Source: Nematostella vectensis
Taxonomy: Eukaryota > Cnidaria > Anthozoa > Actiniaria > Edwardsiidae
DNA: 64,000 bases
Direction: 5' to 3'
NCBI RefSeq assembly: GCF_932526225.1
Contig: NC_064035.1
Span: 4,711,501 to 4,775,500 of the forward strand
Shown here: positions 15,001 through 24,431 of the stretch, piece after piece
Layout: each line of letters opens with the position of its first letter
Position numbering within the stretch: position 1 is the stretch's first letter
Position numbers and translations under genes: made by a program
The notes under the pieces: model-generated
Databases searched by the model: none
What the model was told of the DNA's origin: nothing
Seen by the model: only the letters and a program-made list of their open reading frames with translations

Positions 15001-15947
15001 AACTTTGATAATTTTGTAAAAATTAGCCATATGAATCATATTTATCAATTCAAATCCATGTAGTTTTGTTAAAAACTTGGAAGCGATTCGGATGCAAGAA
15101 GCGTTTGATATTTTGAGAAATTCGCAAGGCTGGGCTCACCATAACAAAGAAATTTGAGTCTACACAGAGAACGAACCTCTAGTGTGGTGTAGCTGTCAGG
15201 TTTCTAGGCTTTTGAGAATCTTTCCTGTGGGTTAACTTGCAGCTTTATGTAAAAATATGAATCATTTTCACTTTAGAAAAGATGAAAAATGCTTTAAGAT
15301 TCTCATTCAGGAATTTTCCTCTCTATTTTTAGGCTGTCGGTTATGTAGTGTTTTGACAATCACACCCGTCATGTTCGTTTTCTCAAAATTTTTCTTAGTG
15401 TCTTCTCATGGTGTGCCTAGCCTTTGCGAAACGCTGTAAATAACAAATGCTCCGTGCATCAGAATCGCCTTTAATTTCTTCACAATGCTACATATAATGC
15501 AATGCTAAATATGATTCATAAGGCTAATTTTTACAAAAATATCAAAGTTGCCGGGTAGCTAGTATTTGGGCATGCGTTCCCGGCTCTTGGGTACCTAGAC
15601 ACTTCGAAATAAAAGTGCTAAGAAGCTTATCAAACATCACTTGCTTTCCTTTACTCATATAAACCTCACCAAACCATTCTTTTGTATCTGTATATCACAT
15701 GCCAAAACACGTTCAAAAAGCACAGACCTGCGCCTTCATCGTTCTGAGATTCCTCAATTGCGTACTCGAGCAGATCATCGTAGTCACTTCCTCGTTTCTT
15801 TTTCCTCTCACTGTCGTCGCTGTCTCTCTGCCGGTCCCTATCACGTTTTCGATGACGATCTTTGTCACGTCTTTTTTCGTCTTTCTCGCGTTCTTTTCTC
15901 CTTTCGCGGTCTCTATCCTTTTCTTTATGTTTCTTTGACGAGCCCAT
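1..15947 (-). CDS. SART1: SART1, U4/U6.U5 tri-snRNP-associated protein 1 (3' end beyond window)
   Basis: SART1 (Snu66 family) is a nuclear spliceosome protein that joins the U4/U6 and U5 snRNPs into the tri-snRNP. Exons in transcription order: 15947-15728, 14497-14437, 13842-13778, 13506-13433, 13122-13067, 12486-12381, 10978-10886, 10569-10473, 10281-10223, 9876-9796, 9725-9653, 9556-9516, 9186-9160, 8997-8938, 8834-8778, 8500-8442, 7830-7733, 7577-7499, 6552-6516, 6381-6327, 4801-4739, 4514-4471, 4140-4048, 3291-3210, 1304-1214, 757-725, 98-1. Phases close throughout (2002 nt, about 667 codons). Family blocks are visible in order: [12 protein letters not shown] basic RS-like start, [87 protein letters not shown] and LTPKE. 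The intron after 9516 has a GC donor. The exons at 6552-6516 and 6381-6327 are the least conserved and rest mainly on phase and splice sites. The last family block, after LTPKE, lies outside the window. Confidence 0.93.
884..1138. mobile_element. MITE family A, copy 1 (TTAAAGCCGCATTGTCACC ends)
   Basis: About 255 bp starting TTAAAGCCGCATTGTCACCA and ending TGGTGACAATGCGGGTTTAA, so the ends are inverted repeats with TTAA at each tip. It shares internal sequence (GGATGGCCTGTT, TTTTTAACGG, GGTTGAGGTTTC) with copies at 20984 and 29562. No coding capacity. Sits in a SART1 intron. Confidence 0.8.
1515..2145 (-). mobile_element. 5'-truncated non-LTR retrotransposon fragment (reverse transcriptase C-terminus)
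   Basis: A 145-codon open frame at 1952-1515 reads [16 protein letters not shown], then [29 protein letters not shown] and [18 protein letters not shown]. This pattern is typical of the C-terminal end of LINE reverse transcriptase ORFs. The same frame continues upstream, with a stop near 1970, as [16 protein letters not shown] and [19 protein letters not shown], the region before that in the family. It is a dead fragment inside a SART1 intron, in the same orientation as the gene. Confidence 0.82.
2185..3160. repeat. complex satellite with a roughly 20-nt core in a SART1 intron
   Basis: About 1 kb of variants of a core close to CTACCGTAGTGTGACATGAC, interspersed with TTACCTTAGCATAACCTGACG and GATCCAGACCTACC modules, forming higher-order units. 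It lies between SART1 exons 3291-3210 and 1304-1214, ending about 50 bp from the donor of exon 3291-3210. Unlike the other SART1 arrays it shows no clear relation to exon sequence. Confidence 0.9.
3392..3589. mobile_element. foldback (long inverted repeat) MITE-like element
   Basis: About 200 bp that is almost wholly an inverted repeat. The left arm has TTTTTGCGGTACGAAAACCC, ACACGGGGTTCGCATAACCC and GGCCGCCAT; the right arm has their reverse complements with few mismatches. The spacer is about 35 bp. Such foldbacks are usually nonautonomous DNA transposons. It lies in the SART1 intron between exons 4140-4048 and 3291-3210. Confidence 0.75.
4661..4724. repeat. three 15-16-bp tandem repeats plus a 20-bp palindrome
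   Basis: Three copies of TTTTAAGCGTACAAG are followed by AAGATTCTTAAAAGAATCTT, a perfect inverted repeat, just downstream (gene sense) of SART1 exon 4801-4739. No function is evident. Confidence 0.7.
4802..6012 (-). repeat. 50-bp minisatellite made of a SART1 3' splice site and exon start
   Basis: About 24 tandem copies of a 50-bp unit lie in the SART1 intron between exons 6381-6327 and 4801-4739. Read on the gene strand, each unit holds the 3' end of the intron (TTGTTTAAAG), then the first 21 nt of exon 4801-4739, which encodes GSIVIDST. Only the copy nearest the exon continues into the genuine [14 protein letters not shown] codons and a donor. Two copies are shortened, near 5735 and 5880. 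Copies differ at a few positions, such as gataac, gaacac and gaatgc variants. Confidence 0.93.
6650..7160. repeat. degenerate older copies of the 82-bp minisatellite
   Basis: G-rich plus-strand sequence with recurring phrases (GGGGTGTGTCC-like, ACCCAGAGG, TAGTGCACTCAG) resembles the 82-bp units next to it but with many differences and variable spacing. It sits between SART1 exons 7577-7499 and 6552-6516. I read it as the eroded distal part of the same array; alignment of units would settle this. Confidence 0.55.
7161..7498 (-). repeat. about 82-bp minisatellite carrying a SART1 exon end and 5' splice site
   Basis: Four near-identical units directly follow the donor of SART1 exon 7577-7499. 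On the gene strand each unit holds TGCACTACAAAG, the last 12 nt of that exon, next to GTACACC or a variant, then a C-rich block. One unit has lost the GT (AAAGAACATCC). More diverged relatives extend out to about 6650. The array is C-rich on the gene strand and G-rich on the plus strand. Confidence 0.88.
9960..10195. repeat. degenerate AACAAGGG / GGTTACAAGG minisatellite
   Basis: Repeated AACAAGGG, GGTTACAAGGAAACAAGG and related words on the plus strand in the SART1 intron between exons 10281-10223 and 9876-9796. Units are irregular, about 17-20 bp. Confidence 0.75.
12487..12552 (-). other. SART1: alternative in-frame 5' extension of a SART1 exon (duplicated acceptor)
   Basis: Just upstream (in gene sense) of the exon 12486-12381, a second copy of its acceptor and first codons begins at 12552. 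Both copies read KVKGL followed by an acidic ESDD stretch. If the upstream acceptor is used, the exon grows by exactly 66 nt (22 codons) with no stop and stays in frame. Splicing at either site gives an open protein. The duplication is seen directly; its use is inferred. Confidence 0.6.
13556..13588. repeat. CTGTA microsatellite
   Basis: Four to five copies of CTGTA in a SART1 intron near exon 13506-13433. Confidence 0.8.
14498..15727 (-). other. SART1 intron 1, containing a terminal-inverted-repeat element
   Basis: A 1.2-kb first intron. Most of it (14947-15603) is a transposon-like element listed separately. The rest shows no coding signal. Confidence 0.7.
14947..15603. mobile_element. nonautonomous DNA element with about 90-bp terminal inverted repeats
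   Basis: The left end AGTGTCTAGATACCCGAGAG mirrors the right end GGGTACCTAGACACT. The inverted match continues inward for about 90 bp with scattered differences (TACCCAAATACTAGCTA against TAGCTAGTATTTGGGCA; TTTTGTAAAAATTAGCC against GGCTAATTTTTACAAAA). The interior has no recognisable transposase. About 657 bp, in SART1 intron 1. Confidence 0.78.
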
Positions 15948-16692
15948 GGCGTCACCAGGAAGAAAACCGAAGCTTGGTAAAAAAGTAAATCAAGACGATT
16001 ATTCGCAAACCATCAAAAATACGTCGCCTTGCTTCGAGACCGCCATGATGCTTAGCAGCCGCGCAAACACAGGGCGACCACATTGCGTTTACCTTGAATA
16101 TTTATTGACGATTGCCCTGGAATACCTAATATTAGAAAGATTCGTACGATGTTATAACAAAACCCGTGCAAGGAACTGTTTCTTATTATTTTCATCTATT
16201 AATTTTATCTATTAATCTATGAGACAAATGAATGGTGCTGCGATAGTGGGATGTCTGTGCTTACCCACAATGCAACCCTGAATCGTGTAGTTTGTGTGGT
16301 TCTTGGTGCAGAGATCTGTCGTACTTGTAATAGTTCTGGAAGTTTTATCGGGAAAACAACAAGTTGCAGTCATGCAATCACCGACATGGGCATTGTATAA
16401 GCTCCAGTCATGATTCGAGACTACGTTAGAAGTGGAGGAAACAACACGGTGAGGAGTTTGCCTGCGATGCCATTTTGTTATCATTTGGACGTGAAGAATG
16501 TGCTTGATGCATCCTTGATAACAGATGCGTTTGAATACACAATTATTTCTTTTAATCCAGATCGTTAAATTGATTCATATACAGTGCCCTGTACTAGTTA
16601 TTGCCCAAACTGAAGCTTAGATCCCCCAGACTATACATATACTGCAATGTACACACCATGCAAACACCTATTTGTTTATGACTAGTATGTAG
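15940..16692. promoter_or_regulatory. divergent promoter region of SART1 and the sorting nexin
   Basis: SART1 begins at 15947 on the minus strand and the sorting nexin runs away on the plus strand. The 5' ends lie within a few hundred bases, so they probably share a promoter. No TATA box is obvious. The exact nexin start site is not fixed by the sequence. Confidence 0.5.
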
Positions 16693-19606
16693 ATGTCGAG
16701 GTCAAGTTTCCAAGAACCCATGTTCATGAAGGCAAAGCACTGTACACAGATTATGAGGTTGAAGTCAAGGTAACATAATATAATTTTTCCCCTTTGTTTA
16801 CTGGTGATTTTTTCAGGCTTACAGAATTTATTTTTTAACCAGGTTATAATGAGTTCCAACCCCTACCCTCTTTTGATGATCACATGTTTTGAGGGGTCAG
16901 GGGTGTGGTACTGAATTGTCACTAGATCTCTAAACTCAATTAATGACTTCTGAAATTTTGAAAGAATAATCAAGATGACTAATTAGTTGTAATAACATGC
17001 CTGAAAATCATTCAGCTTAAAACTTCATCCTTTTTTCAGACAAATCACCCCTGCTTTCCTCTTTTCCATTCCAATACAAGAAGACGGTACTCAGAGTTTG
17101 CATGGCTCAGGAGTAGATTGGGATTGCATGATTTTATCTTAATGTAAGTTAGAGCTATTGTTATCACTGCATTTTTTTCAACAGCTTTTTACTTACAATG
17201 ATACAGAAGTTAAATGTGTTTAGTTCCTTTAGGTTCCAGTCTACGGTCTCCTTTTCTTTTTTTTTTATTTGAATGTTCTCACGAAAAAGGTTAGGATTGA
17301 ATGCACTTTTCAAATGCTTGGTTCACTAAACAATTCCAGAAGGACCCCAAGTCTTCCACGCAAGCAGCTGATTGGTCGGTTCAAAGAGGGCTTTCTTTGT
17401 GAGCGACAAGCAGGATTGCAGAAGTTTATGAACAGGTACTACTGTAGTACAATCATCATAAATATATAATAAGTGACTGATGAAATGAGGAAATGCTTGA
17501 TAAAGAATATGCTGTGGATTTTATTTTAAAAACTGCATTTGCTGTCTTTTTTAAGGTTTACATTGTACCTTGAATTGATATACTTTTTTCTATTTGCCTT
17601 TCACACCCTTTTTGTTGTTTTTCTAAGGTAGCTTACAAATTCTTTATACTGACTCTTTCCTTATTGGTCACATTAGGGTTGTTGAAACAAGCATCTACCT
17701 ACAGGAGCCTGTCCTACAGCTATTTCTACAGACAAATCTCAAGCCAAAAGATATGGACCATTACTTAAAGACAAGAAATCCTGCAGCAATACGGTCACTG
17801 ATCGCTATGCTGAACAGAAAACCAGTCAAGAAGGGGGAACAGAAAACCACAATCAGCTCTCCATGTTATGATTTTCCCCTGACAAAAAAGTAAGAATTTT
17901 TGTTGTTCATTGCCTGCATTGTAGATTCAAAAAACAAATTATTGTGATGGTAACATTGCATAAATGATAAGACTCCATTGTGCTATTAGTCATCATTTTT
18001 ATATTAATTGTTTTGTCACAGGTTAGAGAAGAGTTTGATTACTGGGCGAGGTTGGTCATGCCAATACAGTGAAGTACAGTCCTTTAGGTCTGAAACAGAA
18101 AATAGTGGTAAGAATCAGAATTTAACACATTGACCCCTCAACCGGCCTTAACTGGCTTTGAGAAGTACCCACAACCCAAAAAATTCATAAATGCCAAATA
18201 AACACAACAAGATGAAGATACTAAGGCATTAGTCAAAGGGATAAATGGTCTTGAAGATATGCATCCAACTAAGGTGATAGTGACTACTCTTTAAGCCAAA
18301 TAATAGCACAGGTTCTTTGACAAGTCTCAAATCGAACAAGGAGAGAAAAGCAGAATCACCCCTCTCAATAAAACGCTCAAAATACCACACAAAGGAGAGA
18401 GATCAGCAAACACAGCTCAAGACACAAATAGATACCTTTATTCTGATATTCCAGGTTCATTTCCATGGCCTCAAAACACAATGTTCACTCCTTGAAGGCT
18501 TGTAAAACCACTTTGATGCCATTACGGATCGCAAGGCATTCTGGGAGATCCAGGGAAAATTTAATGAGGGGAGGGCCTGTCAACACTCCTCTCCCCAAAG
18601 TCAGATGGTTTTTTGATAAGTCTTTTCACCCCAAAGCCAAACAAATAAATTCCAGGCCATATAGACCTATAATAGCAAGGTGAACAATTTTTTAATCAAT
18701 TTGGTTTCAGAAAAGACAGCATTTAGGAGAGCTGTGGTGATTCATTAGAAATTTATTTTCTCATCCAGGCAAAGCCAAACAAGAAAGAATTACCATGAAT
18801 TCACCTTTGCTTGCAAATATCCATAAGCAAAGCACTCAGTTATGCCCCAATAGACTTCATGATGTCCTGAGACACTCTCCTAATATGCTCATAGCTGTAT
18901 TTTTGATGAAAAATACAAGTAACCATCAACTTGTGCTTGCTTCAGCACAACAACAAGGGATTAAAAGTGGGGACCGCTAAGCACTGTTGAAAAGCTAGGC
19001 TGACTAGGTGCAGGGGTGTTTGACTTTAACAGGCTGTATAAAACTCAGAATAGGGGGGAGGTATCTGTTTTCAGTCTGTTTTTTTTGTAAATTCAGCTCA
19101 ACAATAGCCAGGAGTCAATGGGTTAAGTCCCTATTTTAAAATATGCAAGTGGGATGGCACAGAAGTTCATCCCAAATCTTGTGTAACAAGCAATATCAAG
19201 TCTACTCACAATGTCTCAGTTTTATGGGCCATTTTTCTTTACAGGTGAAACTGGACATATGGCAACACTCAATGCGGAAGTCCTCCCAGGGGGAAGGCTG
19301 ACTTTACCCACCATCCCTGGCAGTATGGAGGATATGTATTATACCAACAATACCATGGCTATAGATACACTCACAGTAGCACCATGTCACAAAGAACAGC
19401 AAGAGAGAAGAGCAAGTTGGCATGGGACATCCACAGATTATGTAGACTTTTTACTGGATGATTATGATGTTATTCCAATGGAGGAAATGATGCAAGTTGT
19501 GGATCAAAACCACTCTGAAGCTGCGGAGTTGGGATATTTGGACTTGACCACCACATTAGACTCACTTTATTCCCAAAGTGCAGAGCAAATGGCTTTTGAT
19601 TACTAG
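15946..19606 (+). CDS. SNX10/SNX11-like sorting nexin (PX domain)
   Basis: PX-domain proteins of the SNX10/11 group bind endosomal phosphoinositides and act in endosome and lysosome trafficking. Exons: 15946-15976 (tentative first exon), 16693-16769, 17040-17143, 17340-17435, 17677-17889, 18022-18107, 19245-19606; total 969 nt, 322 aa, phases consistent. The PX core is visible: YTDYEVEVKTN, the phosphoinositide-binding RRRYSEFAWLR (about residues 50-60), a proline/basic PSLPRKQ, and ERQAGLQKFMNR followed by LQLFLQTNL, as in SNX10/11. The acidic, tyrosine-rich C-terminal tail ends AEQMAFDY. The first exon is the weakest part: it supplies [10 protein letters not shown] and the right phase, but its ATG overlaps the SART1 start codon. 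A different upstream exon is possible. Intron 6 carries a TTAA-flanked transposon. AATAAA lies at 19749-19754. Confidence 0.82.
18122..19126. mobile_element. 1-kb piggyBac-like nonautonomous element (single copy)
   Basis: Flanked on both sides by TTAA. The left end reads TTAACACATTGACCCCT; the right end, reverse-complemented, reads TTAACCCATTGACTCCTGG, so the tips are imperfect inverted repeats. TTAA target duplication and CCC-type ends are hallmarks of piggyBac-family elements; the assignment is inferred from the ends. Short open frames inside are homologous to those of the array at 58337-64000 but match no transposase I recognise. It lies in intron 6 of the sorting nexin and is diverged from the array copies. 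Confidence 0.75.
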
Positions 19607-21548
19607 TAGATCAGTCAAGGAAGTGGGGGGGGGGGGGGTTATTTGTGGGACTGTAGACAATTCGGAGTTGTCAGGCAGTCCACAGTTCAGGATTTAGGAA
19701 ACAGCAATATTAGAATGTATAATAAAAGAAAATAATGATGAATAAGAAAATAAAGTTCAAGATTTTTTTTCAAGTCACATGCTCATAAAGAGTATAGATT
19801 TTAACCCTAAGCCCACACAAAAAAAAAATGTTTCTGGTTGCCACCGGTGTGCCTTTTTTATATACCAAGTCTTTCTTGGTAATACCTCTGAAACAATGCA
19901 AATTTTGAGTTTTGCACTCTTCAATAACAAGAATTGGCAAAAGATAGATTTGCCATCACGCTATACAAAGAAAGTTATGCTAAACACATTACCCTAAAAG
20001 TGTCACAATAGTGCCTCTGCTTAGATGAATCATTTTTATCCACGCAAAAATTGTCATGACATATAATAATTATAAAAATTATATAATAAAAGAAATATTA
20101 CATATAACAATTTTGTGTCTTGACTCTATAATACAGCTTCAAAGCCTAAGCTATAGGCTAGCAGGCTCCCACAGAATAATAGGCTAGCAGGCTCCCGCCG
20201 AAGAAAGTGTGACCAGAAACGAAAGATTTTAAGAAGAACGGTTGTGGTCATCAGCAATTTTGACACTTTAAATGATAGAAAAAGGCATTTAAACAGAAAA
20301 ATTGATACAACTCCAACTTTACATTCCAAAGGTTTCAGAGAACCATTTTACTAAAGAAATAAATGACAATGATAAAAGACTTGATCACAATAAGATTAGA
20401 AGTTTCATTTAGGCCCATCGGAACAGTTAGCTACTATTATCCAAGCGCCGGCTACTTTTTCAAGTCAATTGATGTTTTATTTTAGCTGTAGTTTACATTA
20501 CAGCATTACTTAACATATTTTATTTCATCTTTCTGGGCAATACATTTTATTTTAAGCAAAGCTATGGTTTCAAGGTACAATGTACAATATCTTACACAAA
20601 CATTTTTGTATTATGTCCTTTACAAGACTTACACAGCGGCGTAGCCAGGATTTTTAAATGGAGGGGGCCCAAATGGTCCTTTCAAGGCATTTTCTCCTGT
20701 ATTTCAGATAATGTCTCATACATTTACTGTATTTTTGGCTGCTAAAAGGGTGGGGGGGCCCAGGAACCCTGTGCCACTCCCCTGGTTAGGCCCCTGATAA
20801 AAATATCAAGCAGAGAATACTATGGATTTTTTTTTAAAATCCCTACTAGCCAGAGAAGTCTTTTTTGGTGATTCTGCCTACAATTGGGATAAGTATTTTT
20901 TTTTGCTCACACCACTTAACACTAGGACCTCAAAGGTTTGATACAAAATTAGTTGTGTTATTTAAAGAGGCAATAAAGAGGAATTAAAGCCGCATTGACA
21001 GCAGTTTACTCTCGAAGGTCTGACGAAAACCTCAATTGACAAAAGAATCTATAAGAATCCACCCTATAAACCAGGCCATCCACTCTAAATTATCAGTCAC
21101 ATCCTCAAAGAGACTTCCAATAGACACACTCCTTTTACAATTTTGAAATATTTTCCATGTTTTCCGTTAAAAATCATTAGAGATTATTACATAATCGAAC
21201 GCAAGTAAACTGGTGACAATGCAGCTTAAACTAGAGCTTGATTGTTTGGCTAGCCATATAGACACAGGTGGGAAAACAGTACAAGGTAGCACTACAAGAC
21301 ACACACTTCTGAATCTGGTGCTTAGTTGAAAACCACAGTACACATCCAGCAAAATCAAAGCCAACTTGTGGTGGATTTGTACATTTGGTGTGCTACAGTG
21401 ATAATTGAAATTTATTTGGTTCATCACAAGTTTCTTTGTTGTCTTGTTATGTCTTTTATTTAAGCACAATTTGTATTGTGCGTCTGTAAGCATATCATGT
21501 CATCATCTCCAGGACCTTTAATTTTCTGGTTGGTGTCACATGTAACTT
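19607..21548. other. convergent intergenic region
   Basis: Between the sorting nexin stop and the CDV3 stop. It holds a G homopolymer at about 19626-19638, the nexin polyadenylation signal, a small duplication at 20146-20205 (AGGCTAGCAGGCTCCC twice), MITE A copy 2, and a CDV3 polyadenylation signal (AATAAA on the minus strand at 21455-21460). No further gene seen. Confidence 0.7.
20984..21229. mobile_element. MITE family A, copy 2
   Basis: About 246 bp from TTAAAGCCGCATTGACAGCA to TGGTGACAATGCAGCTTAA. Same terminal inverted repeats and internal blocks as the copy at 884-1138, in the opposite orientation internally (AACCTCAATTG, AACCAGGCCATCC). It lies in the convergent intergenic region between the sorting nexin and CDV3 3' ends. 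Confidence 0.78.
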
Positions 21549-23733
21549 TTAACTCCTTCTTAGAGCATCAAACTTGTTTTCTAGGTCAAGTTTTGGACGT
21601 CTGTCAGCAGGGTTTTCTGCTGTTCGTGATCCATGCTTGACTGGCTCAAAACTCTTGCTGCCAGCTGGCTCTTTACTAAACACAAACAAAACCAAAAAAT
21701 AATAAGTTCAATAACATGGAGGAAAGACGACCACAAAAAAAGTACAACTTGGGCTTGAGAAGAAAACTATCAAAATTGAGTCCTTTATGTAAGTGTTTGT
21801 ATTGTGCCTATGCTCACATAATGCAGTAAATTAAAATTTATAAGCCTTCCATGGTTAATAGACTAAGTACTACAGGTTCAAGAAAGTCCTGATTTATTGT
21901 GGGTTTTGAAACAAGTCATGATACAGTACATATACATACAGTTTATACAGTGCACGCTTTGACAGTACCTTTTGTTAGCTTGTGCTGCATGTTGCAAAGA
22001 TGGAAAAGCAATCTCACTTCCAATTTCTGGGGCTTTGCCTTTAACACCACCACTCATGGCTGTTCTAGTCCTCATTCCTGGGGGCCTATAGGCGGCAGGG
22101 GGACGGTACACACCCCCTGTCACTTTACCACATTCTGGCTCAGGCTCATTCACAGGCTCTGGAATGGAAATGAAAAGAATTGAGTTGATACAACAAATTG
22201 TGATTGCCTAGTCAGTCAATAAAGTATTCCTTTTGGAAAGATAGGGGGGATGCATCATGTCGTAGTTAGTGATAAGTTTCAATTACATCTCTAATTTGCA
22301 ACTGCTGGCCAGTGTGGACTGTCATGAGCCAGGGGCGTCTCTTAGGGTGCAGGGGAGGTAGGGTGAGTGTAAACCCCCTTTTGCTGACATAAAGTTACTA
22401 ATTTATTGATAGGATTATTAAATATATTTTTTAAGCTACCCATGACTGCTCACACACACAGTCAGGGTCTCATGGATACGCTCCTGTAAAACCCTAAATT
22501 ATGAACATGAGGTTATTTGTTCAAATTACCATCTTGTGTGGGTGCTGTTCCAGATTGCCAGGGGTTGTTTGATTTGTCTTTTCTCTGGCCCCCATCCCCA
22601 TTCTCATCGTTTTCCTCTTGTTCACAGCTTTCTGCCCCTTCCTGTTCAGACTTCTCCCTTTAAATATCATAAGACAAGTTTATTTAGATTCTGATTCAGG
22701 GGCATGGGGCTGAATGTTGTAATTTACCCAGAAGTGACAGGGTCTTCATTCACCATCTCCATGTTTTCATACAACTCTTTGTGATACCAGCGTGAAACCA
22801 AGGTCAAGGGGAAATCCTCCCCATCTTGTTTACAATTTTGCCCCCTCACCTCAGTAGTGGGAAGACATTTGGAAGGCAGACAAAACAGAAACCTGTTTAT
22901 GATGTCATAATTTACCTAGGGGTGGTTTAACTGAGGGGTGGACATGGACTAGTGCGGTACTTCCCTTTCTCCAGAGGCTATGAATTTTGTAAGTGGTTAT
23001 CTATATTTACTTGTTCATAATACAAATTTTAAGATTTAGTGAGTTGACTTACGAGATCTGTAGAGTCTGTATTCTGAGGCCTGAGTAATCTTTCTCAGCA
23101 GGCTGTTGAAAATCAATCCAATCTTCTTCTTCCTGAAAGAATGGGATTTTTTCCTTCACAGTTATGTTGAAATTGATCTTAACATTTAACGTAAAAACCG
23201 TGTGGTCTCGCCGTGATCGATGTGTGTAGAAACGCCTTTTCATAATAAAAACCTAATGCAATGAAAAATTGAAAAAGAAATCCGAACTGAAATTGAAATA
23301 ATTGTTAAAAAAAACAATACGGCAACTAATTGACTAGCGAATCTTTGTGCCCGCCACATAATAAAATTATACAGAAAATCATGAATAAATGTTTAGCTCT
23401 CGATGTGTCGCCTTTGTATAATTGAACTTGGCGCACGTGAGCCGAGGGGAAATCGAACGATCCCCAAGCACGACTTAACCGGCTTGTTTGTTCCTCAGCA
23501 ATAACAAAATCCACCTTTCTTGACGACACAGTAATAGCTTTAACTCTTACCTTTTTGGAAGCGGTATGGTTCGAAGACGATGACCTTTTGTTGGTCTGTT
23601 CTTTTGTTTTTTCGCTTTCCTTCTTGGTCGAGCCGACTTGCTGTGTGATTGCTTGGGATGTGGTGAACTTATTTTTTCCTTTCTTTGCCTTCTTCTTTGC
23701 GAAAAAATCCTCAAGCGACTTATCTTCAGACAT
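21549..23733 (-). CDS. CDV3: CDV3 homolog
   Basis: CDV3 is a small conserved cytoplasmic protein of poorly known function (carnitine deficiency-associated gene expressed in ventricle 3). Exons: 23733-23551, 23132-23053, 22657-22530, 22158-21969, 21675-21549; total 708 nt, 235 aa, phases consistent, stop TAA at 21551-21549. Family landmarks in order: the N-terminal SLEDFFAKKKAKK, then DYSGLRIQTLQIS (exon 2), NNPWQSGTAP (exon 3), GGVYRPPAAYRPPGMR and PEIGSEIAFPSLQ (exon 4), and a short C-terminus NKFDALRRS. The N-terminal region is lysine/serine-rich and probably disordered. The start is the first ATG before the DFFAKK motif and lies 207 bp from the divergent HINT3 start. Confidence 0.92.
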
Positions 23734-23939
23734 TGTTCTGCAAGGCAAAGTGACCGGACAATAAGCCGGGCAGAAGGAAGGCAGAATAAGTCGTTTTATA
23801 TCTTTTTGAGATTTTTTTACATGTGGATTTCGAAATCCTCGGGCAAAAGGACTGGACACTGAGAGCTTAGTCTCCTCTCTTTCACCTTATCACGAGGTCA
23901 CCAGCTGTTCCGGGAACTGGGTACGAAAAGTAATATAAG
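23734..23939. promoter_or_regulatory. compact bidirectional promoter, CDV3 / HINT3
   Basis: The start codons of CDV3 (minus, 23733) and HINT3 (plus, 23940) are only 206 bp apart, so both 5' UTRs and promoters must share this stretch. No clear TATA box is seen. Confidence 0.7.
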
Positions 23940-24431
23940 ATGGCTTCAGAAGACGAAAAGTTGAAGAAATGTGTTTTCTGCAAAATTTCATCGAAAGAAC
24001 AAGAAACAAGAGTAATATACGAAGATGAGGAAACGTTAACCTTTAAAGATCTTCGCCCAGCCACAGATCATCACTATTTAGTGATTCCTAAACAACACTA
24101 TGGCAACCCAAAATCCCTAACTGGCGATGACCTTCCGCTCGTCGAAAAGCTGATGGATGTCGGGAAAAAGGTTCTCGTTCAGCAAAATGCGAACACAGAG
24201 GATACTGTCATTGGTTTTCATTGGCCTCCATTTAACTCGATTCAGCACTTGCATTTGCACGTTATTTCAGACGCGTCGCAGATGAGGTTTGCGTCACGGC
24301 ACATCTATAGGCCAGGAAGCTGGTGGTTTGCGACCGTGGATTGGATGTTAGAACACCTCAAGAAAATGAAATCAGCACAAATAAATACTAAAGACTCTGT
24401 AACGACTGAAGAAAATATCCAAGAATCGTAG
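23940..24431 (+). CDS. HINT3: HINT3, histidine triad nucleotide-binding protein
   Basis: HIT-superfamily phosphoramidase/nucleotidyl hydrolase acting on adenosine phosphoramidates and acyl-adenylates. 163 aa in a single uninterrupted exon. CVFCKI at residues 11-16 carries the paired cysteines. The HIT motif HLHLHVI lies at residues 103-109 (His103, His105, His107). FNSIQHLHLHV and the following HIYRPGSWWF match the HINT3 subgroup rather than HINT1/2. The acidic Ser/Thr tail is poorly conserved. The ATG directly follows the shared CDV3 promoter. The lack of introns contrasts with its neighbours; a retrocopy is possible, but there are no breaks and conservation is good. Confidence 0.93.
   Translation: MASEDEKLKKCVFCKISSKEQETRVIYEDEETLTFKDLRPATDHHYLVIPKQHYGNPKSLTGDDLPLVEKLMDVGKKVLVQQNANTEDTVIGFHWPPFNSIQHLHLHVISDASQMRFASRHIYRPGSWWFATVDWMLEHLKKMKSAQINTKDSVTTEENIQES

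Noticed and set aside
23326..23550. Extension of CDV3 exon 1 into the longer open frame
   Set aside because: A good donor at 23550 and the phase-matched exon 23132-23053 with the family motif DYSGLR show this part is intron.
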